Positions 1-6,437 of a DNA stretch of 17,334 nucleotides are shown piece by piece (within the stretch, counting starts at the first letter, position 1; each line of letters begins with the position of its first letter). A program made the position numbers and the translations under genes. The stretch is from Willaertia magna. Its lineage: Eukaryota; Heterolobosea; Eutetramitea; Acrasida; Naegleriidae. The notes beneath the pieces are model-generated. The model was not told the origin of the DNA. It was given only the letters and a program-made list of their open reading frames with translations, and ran no database searches. The DNA is taken from contig CADWAF010001012.1 of assembly GCA_902984215.1 (NCBI GenBank), positions 1 to 17,334 on the forward strand, read 5' to 3'.

Positions 1-500
1 TTAAAATAATACAATCTTTGAATGGTATTACTTCCAAATATTTTAATAATTAATCATTGTGGATTGGTAGTTTATTTGGGTGATGGTACGAAATAGAAAG
101 AACATGTTTTATGCACCGAAAAACAATGTACTTTCTTAATAGTCTAACTGTTCATTTCTTCTTTACTTTCTAAACAATTAACAGAATTCAATTCTGAAAA
201 GCTATCCAATTAATTTGCACTTATATGCTTTCAAAACTCAATACACAACAAACCTCGGAATTCAATTCGTATATTAACTAACCAACTATCTATCATCAAC
301 TCTATCAAAACTTTACTTTCAATTCGAAAGCATGTTGATAATGAGCGCATTGTTGTTTTGAAACAAATCCCATTCATCTATTCCTTCAAAACATTATTTT
401 TCAAGCACAAAAAATACACAACATAGCCGTTGTAAACAATAGCAGTGGTTGATTTTAAAAAAATTTAAAATTTTGTTTCGAAATAAAATAAGCCAAAATC
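1..500 (+). promoter_or_regulatory. Upstream region of the P1 gene
   Basis: There is no convincing gene on either strand in these 500 bases. The stretch presumably holds the promoter and 5' leader of the ribosomal P1 gene. Two short words recur: TTCAATTC at 187-194, 261-268 and 318-325, and CTTTACTTTC at 161-170 and 311-320. They could be factor-binding sites or chance matches in A/T-rich DNA. An A/T-only run (about 457-472) lies shortly before the start codon. No TATA box or transcription start can be assigned with confidence. Confidence 0.35.
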
Positions 501-833
501 ATGTCATCCCTCTCCGCAGCACAAAAGACTGAAGCAGTCTGTACATATGCAGCTCTTTTATTACACGATGCACAAAAAGATATTACATCTGCAAACATCC
601 AAGCTTTAGCAAAAGCAGCAGGAGCAAATGTTGATAAATTATCTGCAGATATCTTTGCTAAATTCGCAACCCCATCTTTATTAGATACTTTAATTGAAAA
701 ATTAACAACTGTTGGAGCAGTTTCAGGTGGTGCAGCAGCAACAACAACTACTACAACTGTAGCTCCTGTTGAAGAAACTAAACCAGAATCTGAAGAAGAA
801 GAAGAAGAAGATGCATTCGGAGGTCTTTTCTAA
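501..833 (+). CDS. RPLP1: 60S acidic ribosomal protein P1 (stalk protein)
   Basis: P1 pairs with P2 on P0 to form the lateral stalk of the large ribosomal subunit, which recruits translational GTPases such as eEF2. The 110-residue single-exon protein is the usual length. It has the alpha-helical N-terminal dimerisation domain (about 8-70; YAALLLHD, ANIQALAKAAGANVD), an Ala/Thr/Pro-rich hinge (about 75-95) and an acidic tail. The pattern YAALLLHD followed by AAGANV fits P1 better than P2. The oddity is the C-terminus: it ends EEDAFGGLF where most eukaryotic P proteins end in a form of DDMGFGLFD, so the final Asp is missing and the Phe/Gly order differs. The start ATG is preceded by AAAATC. The gene converges with the eIF2B gamma gene, with about 100 bp between stop codons. 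Confidence 0.95.
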   Translation: MSSLSAAQKTEAVCTYAALLLHDAQKDITSANIQALAKAAGANVDKLSADIFAKFATPSLLDTLIEKLTTVGAVSGGAAATTTTTTVAPVEETKPESEEEEEEDAFGGLF

Positions 834-934
834 ACAGATAAATAAACTTTTTTTAAAATATAACTTTCTATTTATTAAACCTTTTTTAAATTCATTGCAT
901 TAAACAATTAATTCTTCTTTATTTATTGAATTCT

Positions 935-2395
935 TTATAATTCCATTTCACCACCAGCAAATGTTTCATCTTTATAATCACCTTCTTCTACAACCTTTCC
1001 TGAACCTACTTTACATCCTGTTAGTTTAGCATTTGAATTAATATGAGCATTAGAACAAATAATACTATTTGAAATTACAACATTATCTCCAATAGTGACA
1101 TGATCCATAACTACAGAATTCTCAATCTTTGAAGATTGACCAATTTTACAATGATTACCAATATTACTCTTCTTTAAAGTAGTTGGTCTTTGTTTCTTAC
1201 TTGAAATGGCATTACCTGTTAATTGTATACTTTCACCTACATTACAATCTGGACCAATTAGTAAATTAGATGAATCAATAGAAGTATCCTTTTTACCAAC
1301 AACATTTGGGGACTGATGGATACTTGTTGTTGTAGTGGTATCTTCATATAAAGAAATATTATTTCTTTTTGCTAATTCTCTATTGACAAATAAATAAGAA
1401 CCAATAGTTAAACATCTTTTACAAAATACTCCTTGTTGTTTTTGTAAATTTTTAGTAGTTGTTGTTGAAGTACTAGTTTTATCTTCAGGTACAATATAAG
1501 AATAAACTCTAATTAAATCATCTGGATTAGATTCAGTTGTACTCATTCTATATGCAGCATCTTGTTGGAAAGGTGGAACTACTTCATTTAAAATTGAATC
1601 TAATTTATCTTTTTGAATTTTTTGATTTTCTACAAGATAAGGTATTAAATCATGTTTAATTGAATACATTTCAGGTTTTTTAATTAAAACATCTAATACC
1701 CATTTAGAACAAATATATAAATGTGAATCAACTAATTGTTTAGATAAAGTGAAATGTGTCCATCTTTTTAGGAAATTTCTATTTAATGGGAAATGTTGTT
1801 GTTCAATATCTAAATTTTGATATTTAATAACACGTGTTGGTTTTTTCTTTAATAATTTTCTTTTTTGTAATTGTGAAACTTCTAAAGAAGATTCTTCTTC
1901 TTTCTTTTCATAATTTAATAATCCAAAATAATCTTTTTCTTCATCTTCAATATTTGTTTCTTCTTTTAATAACATTGTAATTGAAGAATTATTTTGTCTA
2001 TGAATATCAGCTATATTTAATAATGGTACATCAGTAATTAAATCTGCACTCATTACTATAAAATCTGTTGTTATTAAATGTTGTATTTCTCTTAATGCTT
2101 GTGCCGAGTCAATATTATCTTTATTTTCTTTAGTATCTAATACTTTTAATTGAATATTTAATTTTCCTTTATATACTTCTTCTATATATAATCTAATTTC
2201 TCTTGCTTGTGAATTAGTAATAACTAAAATTACTTCTTTAAATCCATTCTTTTCTAAATATGTTAAACAATAATGAATCATTGGTTTATTTGCAATCGGT
2301 AACAAGGCTTTAGGAGAATGGTCTGATGTTAATGGATATAACCTAACACCTTGTCCTCCAGCAAGAACAACAGCTTGAAATTCGGAACGACTCAT
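935..2395 (-). CDS. EIF2B3: Translation initiation factor eIF2B subunit gamma
   Basis: eIF2B is the cytosolic guanine-nucleotide exchange factor for eIF2; gamma and epsilon form its catalytic subcomplex. The protein (486 aa) has an N-terminal nucleotidyltransferase-like domain opening EFQAVVLAGGQGVRLYPLT, followed by PKALLPIANKPMIHYCL. It ends in a left-handed beta-helix of hexapeptide repeats (about 376-466, e.g. SNIGNHCKIG and HVTIGDNVVI). Human gamma is about 450 aa; extra length sits in Lys/Glu- and Ser/Thr-rich linkers. I start at the Met at 2395 because it directly precedes the conserved domain and has the A-rich context AAAAAATGAG. The frame stays open to 2455 with another Met, but those 20 residues (starting MLILKKKIQK) look like leader. 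Unusually, the nucleotidyltransferase signature is nearly canonical. Epsilon or a GDP-mannose pyrophosphorylase-like protein is the alternative; there is no C-terminal W2/HEAT domain as in epsilon. Confidence 0.88.
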   Translation of the reverse strand: MSRSEFQAVVLAGGQGVRLYPLTSDHSPKALLPIANKPMIHYCLTYLEKNGFKEVILVITNSQAREIRLYIEEVYKGKLNIQLKVLDTKENKDNIDSAQALREIQHLITTDFIVMSADLITDVPLLNIADIHRQNNSSITMLLKEETNIEDEEKDYFGLLNYEKKEEESSLEVSQLQKRKLLKKKPTRVIKYQNLDIEQQHFPLNRNFLKRWTHFTLSKQLVDSHLYICSKWVLDVLIKKPEMYSIKHDLIPYLVENQKIQKDKLDSILNEVVPPFQQDAAYRMSTTESNPDDLIRVYSYIVPEDKTSTSTTTTKNLQKQQGVFCKRCLTIGSYLFVNRELAKRNNISLYEDTTTTTSIHQSPNVVGKKDTSIDSSNLLIGPDCNVGESIQLTGNAISSKKQRPTTLKKSNIGNHCKIGQSSKIENSVVMDHVTIGDNVVISNSIICSNAHINSNAKLTGCKVGSGKVVEEGDYKDETFAGGEMEL

Positions 2396-2564
2396 TTTTT
2401 TCAAAACAAAATTATCCCAACAAGCCTTTTGAATTTTTTTTTTCAAAATCAACAAACGAGGCTTTTTGGCATCTCCAAATGCTTATTGTAAATTTTATTT
2501 AAGGTATATAAATATAATTTAAAATAAATTAAAATAATTTAAAAAAAAATTAACATAATAATTT

Positions 2565-3238
2565 TTATAAATGTTCAAGTAAATGTTTATAAAGTTTTTG
2601 AAATGGCAATCCCATCACATTAAAGAAATCACCTTCAATTTTCGTTACAAATTGCGCGCCCAAATCTTGAATACCATAACTTCCAGCTTTATCCATTGGT
2701 TCACCAGTTTCAATATAAGAAATAATTTCCTTTTCACTTAATGTATCAAAAGTAACAAATGTTTCACAATCAAATGTAAATAATTTCTCTTCAAAATTAT
2801 CTTTTATAAATATAGAAACACCTGAAATTACTTTATGTGTATTTCCACTTAACATTTTTAACATTTCTTTAGCTTCTTGTTCGGAAATTGGTTTTTCTAA
2901 AATTTTATCTTTATGAACGACAATACTATCACTTCCAATGACAATTAGTTTATTATATTGTTCTTTATGTTTAGTATAGATATCTTTTGCTTTTTGCATT
3001 GAATTTTCTTGTACAAATGCGTTTGGTGTTGAAAAGAGAGATTTATTTAAAGATTTTTCGTCAAAAGTAGATGGAATGATGGAAAAATCTGTTCCTTCTA
3101 ATAAACCACCATTTTCAATTAAAATCTATTTTTATTAATTTGTTGTTTTATAATGAATAGTCTTACCTTTCTTCTTCTCGGGCTTGTACTAGCTAAAATT
3201 AATGAAAAGCCCTTCTCTTTTAAATGTTTTCTAAGCAT
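2565..3238 (-). CDS. Maf-family nucleotide pyrophosphatase (two exons)
   Basis: Maf proteins hydrolyse non-canonical or modified nucleoside triphosphates to monophosphates and pyrophosphate. I join exon 1 (3238-3167, 24 codons) to exon 2 (3125-2565) across a 41-nt intron (3166-3126, GTAAGA...AATAG, phase 0), giving 210 aa, close to the usual 190-220. Exon 1 supplies the substrate-loop signature LILASTSPRRRK, absent from exon 2 alone, which strongly supports the join. Exon 2 has STFDEKS, IGSDSIVVHKDKILEKPIS, MLSGNTHKVISGVSIF, DKAGSYGIQDLG and GDFFNVMGLPFQKL, all in family order. The catalytic Asp of the GSDS motif is present. The start at 3238 has an A-run upstream (AAAAAATG). Whether the preferred substrate is dTTP/UTP or a modified nucleotide cannot be told by eye. 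The 41-nt intron is the shortest in the window. Confidence 0.92.
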
Positions 3239-3315
3239 TTTTTTTTGTAATGTAAACCAAACGCAATGGTTTTGTTTTCATAAATAAACCAACCCTATTT
3301 TTTTTTGTAATGTAA
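3237..3315. repeat. 19-bp direct repeat, 60-bp period
   Basis: Positions 3237-3255 and 3297-3315 are identical over 19 bases (A, nine T, then GTAATGTAA). The first copy overlaps the start codon and leader of the Maf gene on the other strand; the second abuts the gene-like relic at 3311-3394. The poly-T part makes chance or slippage possible, but the shared GTAATGTAA makes a local duplication, or the footprint of an insertion or deletion, plausible. Confidence 0.6.
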
Positions 3316-3394
3316 TTCGCAACAGTTAGTTGGAGTAAATGCAGAAGACATTCCAGCACTTTTAGACCAAATTGAAATTTCTAGTGCTCCATAA
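3311..3394 (+). pseudogene. Possible 3'-terminal relic of a protein gene
   Basis: Codons from 3311 read a short ordinary-looking peptide (SQQLVGVNAEDIPALLDQI, then EISSAP) ending in TAA at 3392. Base composition is more coding-like than the flanks, and the reading is stop-free only from 3311 because a TAA precedes it. There is no room for the rest of a gene: the Maf gene starts 73 bp away on the other strand. It could be the tail of a truncated duplicate; the GVNAEDIPALLDQI pattern faintly recalls the last helix of thioredoxin-like domains. It may equally be chance within an intergenic region. Confidence 0.25.
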
Positions 3395-3476
3395 AGAAGT
3401 TTAAAGGTTAATTGTGTTCAATAGCAATAGCGTTGTTATTGTAAACTCAGAAAAAAAAAGTTGCAAAATAAAAAAA

Positions 3477-4603
3477 ATGTCAGTTCAAAAGCTAGGAGAT
3501 CTGTTTGATGATGAATTATCAATTATTTTTTCTTTTTTAAAAGTACCAGAAGAAATTAATTTCTTAATAATGTCACTGAAAAGTAAAAGAATGTATAATA
3601 TTTTAATTGGCGATTCTGTTTGATGATGAATTATCAATTATTTTTTCTTTTTTAAAAGTACCAGAAGAAATTAATTTCTTAATAATGTCACTGAAAAGTA
3701 AAAGAATGTATAATATTTTAATTGGCGATTCTCTTTGGGAACAATTTATAAAAAGTAAAATTCAATTACTTTTTGAAAAGTTTAAATTGACGATTCCTTT
3801 TTTTTCTGAAAATTATAGAAATTCCTTTTTACAATATTATAAACAAATGAATGATATGACTATCGACAATATGAAAAGAAGAGAGCTTTTTGTTAATAAT
3901 TTTGAATTAAATCTTCCAGAAAAACAAGTTCCTTTTATTGACCTACATGCATTAGATAAAATAAAAGTAAAAATACTGAGTAAGTCTAAAGTTGTCATAA
4001 TAGGAGATGGAGCTGTTGGGAAAACAAGTTTTATTAACAGACTTTATCGTGACACTTTTGATGAATATAATTATTATGGATGTTACGAAAATCCTTGCTA
4101 TTATTTTAGAGATAGGGTGACATCTGCCGATTTATGGGATACTGCAGGACAAGATGTAAGTTAATTTGAAAAACAAATTAAATATTTAATTATTTATAAA
4201 GGATTATGATAGACTTAGACCATTGTCATATCCAGATACCGATTTATTTATCATTTGTTATTCTATTAATTCGGTTGACTCTTTTAAAAATGTTTTAAAT
4301 AAGTGGGTTTTAGAGATTCACAACCACATCGAAAATCCAGATTACATTCTTATTGGTTGTAAAACTGATTTGAGAAATGATAAAGATACTTTACAAACTT
4401 GTTTTTATAAAAATAAAGAAAAATTATTAAGTGAAGATGATGGAATAATGTTAGCAAAGAAAATTAAAGCAGTAACGTATTTAGAATGTAGTTCAAAAAC
4501 GGGAGATGGTTTCGTGAAATTAAGAGATAGGTTTGAAAAACTTTTAACAACAATCTTAACAAGACCAAACTCAAACAAAAAGAAGACTTGTGAAATAATG
4601 TAA
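3477..4603 (+). CDS. F-box/Rho-family small GTPase fusion, first exon disrupted by tandem duplication
   Basis: The protein joins an N-terminal F-box-like motif (LFDDELSIIFSFLKVP ... GDSLWEQF) to a complete Rho/Rac-type GTPase domain, so it may link an SCF ubiquitin ligase to Rho signalling (inference). GTPase motifs: GDGAVGKTS (G1), WDTAGQD (G3), GCKTDLRND (G4), LECSSKTGD (G5), a Rho insert-like stretch before MLAKKI, and a C-terminal KKKTCEIM, a basic patch plus CAAX box predicted to be prenylated. Intron 4156-4201 (46 nt, GTAAGT...ATAAAG) is certain because the join gives GQDDYDRLRPLSYPDTD. The start at 3477 follows AAAAAA. A perfect 115-bp duplication (3500-3729) shifts the frame, so unspliced translation stops at 3621-3623. 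Removing 3583-3658 as an intron gives an open frame of 334 aa with a 13-residue insertion in the F-box; a single-copy allele would give 321 aa. The switch I Thr is replaced, apparently by Tyr. Confidence 0.8.
3500..3729 (+). repeat. Perfect 115-bp tandem duplication inside the F-box exon
   Basis: Copy 1 is 3500-3614 and copy 2 is 3615-3729. I compared them base by base and found no difference, and three further bases (TCT, 3730-3732) also match the start of the unit. The unit encodes most of the F-box. Because 115 is not a multiple of three, copy 2 continues the protein in a different frame from copy 1. Perfect identity means either a very recent event or an assembly artefact. Confidence 0.95.
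3583..3658 (+). other. Candidate newly formed 76-nt intron spanning the duplication junction
   Basis: The donor GTAAAA lies at 3583 in copy 1. The acceptor AAAAG ends at 3658 in copy 2, right after a T-rich tract with one C (TTATTTTTTCTTTTTT). Its length falls within the 41-92 nt range of the other introns here. Excision leaves phase 1 and restores the frame into copy 2, because 76 and 115 leave the same remainder modulo 3. Acceptors ending at 3664 or 3667 would also restore frame. There is no direct evidence of splicing. Confidence 0.4.
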
Positions 4604-4747
4604 TTATATTTGACTGAAAATCAAGAAATAATAATTTCACCATCACTTTATTTATTCCAACCTTAAAGTTCTAATGTTCACCAATATTGCTGTCAGAAAC
4701 ACTTTTTCTAACAAATTTAAAGAAAAAAAATAAAGTGAACTTTTGGA

Positions 4748-5857
4748 ATGACAAGTACAATAGTAATTGATAATGGATCAGAAACAATTAAAGTTGGTTT
4801 TGCAGGAGATGATAAACCATTAGCGTTTTGCCCATCAATTATTGGTAAGCCCAGAGTTAACTTTAAATCCGGATTAAAAGATTATTATATAGGCGATGAA
4901 GCAAATGCTAAAAGGGGAATGTTAAAATTAAGTTATCCAATAGAACGTGGTGTTATCACAAATTGGGATGATATGGAAATACTTTGGGATAATGTCTTTT
5001 CAAATGATCTTGGGATTTCACCAAAAGATTGTTCTTTATTATTAACAGATAATCCACTGAATTTAAAAGAAAATAGAGAAAAGATGACACAAATAATGTT
5101 TGAGGAGTTTTCTGTTGGAGCGCTTTATATTTCTATTGGAGGAGTATTATCTTTATTTGCTTCTAATAGGACAAATGGATTAGTTTTAGAATCAGGGGAT
5201 GGTGTCACACATTCTATCCCAGTTCGAGAAGGTTGTGCAATTTACGATGGAGTTTTAAGGTCAGAAGTGGCTGGAAAGGATATCACAGATTATTTAGTGA
5301 AATTATTAGATAAAAAAGGTTATTTCGTTAGAGATTCTACTGGAAAGCTTATTGTAAAGGATATGAAAGAAGTTTGTGGTTGCGTTTCTATGGATTTAGA
5401 TACAGAATTAAAGGGAACTGTTTCCTTAGGGAAATGTTATGAATTGCCTGATGGTAATGAAGTTGTTTTGGAAGGTGAAAGGTTTGAGTGTACAGAAGCT
5501 CTTTTCAAACCAAATTTAATTGATGGCGTAAAGGATGATGCATTAGGTATTCATCAAATGATATTTAATTCTATTAAGAATTGTGACGACACTGAAATTA
5601 GAAAGGATTTGTATAAAAATATTGTGTTGTCAGGAGGAAATACAATGTTTGAGGGAATTGTTCAAAGATTACAAAATGAGTTGAAAAAGTTAGAAAATGA
5701 TGTTGAGATGGAAGTTAATGCAACAAAAGATAGAAAATACAAAGCGTGGATTGGAGGATCAATGTTAGCTTCTACTAATGCTTTGGCAAGTATGTGGGTA
5801 ACTAAAAACGAATTCGAAGAATTAGGCCAGCAAGCAGGCCAAAGCAAATGGCTTTAA
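4748..5857 (+). CDS. Divergent actin with altered ATPase site
   Basis: This intronless 369-residue protein aligns along the whole actin fold (conventional actin 375 aa): VIDNGSETIKVGFAGDD, YPIERGVITNWDDME, PLNLKENREKMTQIMFE, ESGDGVTHSIPV, VLSGGNTMFEGI, WIGGSMLAS and the end region MWVTKNEFEELG. It is much closer to conventional actin than to most Arps, so I call it a divergent actin paralogue. Differences at known functional positions are: the Gln137 equivalent is Gly131 (YISIGGVLSL), the Asp154 equivalent is Glu148, His73 is Arg67, the D-loop is about three residues shorter, the acidic N-terminus is missing, and the C-terminus ends SKWL without Cys374. Gln137 positions the catalytic water in actin, so slow or absent ATP hydrolysis is likely (inference). 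It lies 144 bp downstream of the Rho fusion gene on the same strand. Confidence 0.9.
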   Translation: MTSTIVIDNGSETIKVGFAGDDKPLAFCPSIIGKPRVNFKSGLKDYYIGDEANAKRGMLKLSYPIERGVITNWDDMEILWDNVFSNDLGISPKDCSLLLTDNPLNLKENREKMTQIMFEEFSVGALYISIGGVLSLFASNRTNGLVLESGDGVTHSIPVREGCAIYDGVLRSEVAGKDITDYLVKLLDKKGYFVRDSTGKLIVKDMKEVCGCVSMDLDTELKGTVSLGKCYELPDGNEVVLEGERFECTEALFKPNLIDGVKDDALGIHQMIFNSIKNCDDTEIRKDLYKNIVLSGGNTMFEGIVQRLQNELKKLENDVEMEVNATKDRKYKAWIGGSMLASTNALASMWVTKNEFEELGQQAGQSKWL

Positions 5858-5903
5858 AAAAGGAAGCAAAAATTGTTAAAAAGGAAAAACCGATTTGACC
5901 GAA

Positions 5904-5976
5904 GCCTTCATAGCTCAGTTGGAAGAGCGCGGGACTTCTAATCCCGAGGTCTTGGGTTCGAGCCCCACTGAAGGTA
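5904..5976 (+). tRNA. tRNA-Arg(UCU)
   Basis: A full cloverleaf of 73 nt can be drawn. The acceptor stem is GCCTTCA/TGAAGGT with a G1-U72 wobble, the D arm GCTC/GAGC, the anticodon stem CGGGA/TCCCG with loop CTTCTAA (anticodon TCT), and the T arm TTGGG/CCCAC around TTCGAGC. The outermost T-arm pair (T49/C65) is a mismatch. The discriminator is A and CCA is not encoded. There is no intron. It reads AGA, the dominant Arg codon of the genes here. Confidence 0.95.
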
Positions 5977-5982
5977 GAAATG

Positions 5983-5993
5983 TTTTGGTTTTT
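5983..5993 (+). terminator. Pol III T-tract after tRNA-Arg
   Basis: TTTT (5983-5986) and TTTTT (5989-5993) follow the 3' end of the tRNA within 20 bases, as expected for RNA polymerase III termination. Confidence 0.75.
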
Positions 5994-6300
5994 AAATGTT
6001 GTTTATTTTTAAAAACGATGCAATATAATATTATTACTTAAATTTATGTAAAATAAAATTATTTTACAATAAATAAAAATATTAAATAACATCATAAAAA
6101 TTTAATTCATTATAATTTTAATAATTTTTTATACTCTATTATTTAAAATAACATATTATTATTATAAAATATAATGTTAATTTAAAAATTTTAATTTTAG
6201 TTATTACTTATTTTAATAATAATTTTTATACTAAAAACTTAATTTAAATTTACGTAATATTATAGATTGTGGAAATATCTTAATTTGTAATCAACATCAT
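5994..6300. other. Very A/T-rich gap between two tRNA genes
   Basis: No gene is visible. Positions 6001-6240 contain only about 19 G or C bases in 240 (roughly 8 percent), far below the other intergenic stretches here. The final 60 bases before tRNA-Glu are less extreme. It may act as spacer or nucleosome-poor flanking DNA for the two Pol III genes; no repeat or open frame of note was seen. Confidence 0.6.
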
Positions 6301-6372
6301 TCCGGTGTAGTCCAGTGGTTAGGATTTCTGGCTCTCACCCAGGAGACCCGGGTTCGAATCCCGGCATCGGAG
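6301..6372 (+). tRNA. tRNA-Glu(CUC)
   Basis: A 72-nt cloverleaf: acceptor stem TCCGGTG/CATCGGA with one G-T wobble, D arm GTCC/GGAT, anticodon stem TCTGG/CCAGG with loop CTCTCAC (anticodon CTC), T arm CCGGG/CCCGG around TTCGAAT, discriminator G. No intron and no encoded CCA. It decodes GAG. The 3' end points toward the end of the RGS receptor gene on the opposite strand, 65 bp away. Confidence 0.96.
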
Positions 6373-6378
6373 TAAAAA

Positions 6379-6395
6379 TTTTGGTTATCTTTTTT
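6379..6395 (+). terminator. Pol III T-tracts after tRNA-Glu(CUC)
   Basis: TTTT at 6379-6382 and TTTTTT at 6390-6395 follow the tRNA closely and fit RNA polymerase III termination. Confidence 0.7.
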
Positions 6396-6437
6396 GAACT
6401 GCTTTTTATTCACTTAAGTTGACTGGCAGAGTCACTC

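Noticed and set aside
3414..3476. Upstream in-frame extension of the F-box/Rho protein
   Set aside because: The frame opens with GTG and has no ATG before 3477; the ATG at 3477 has the A-rich context seen in neighbouring genes.
3500..3729. Exact removal of one full repeat unit by splicing
   Set aside because: This would need AGGT within the 115-bp unit so that AG and GT fall at the same repeat position; no AGGT is present. Only intron choices leaving part of the duplication are possible.
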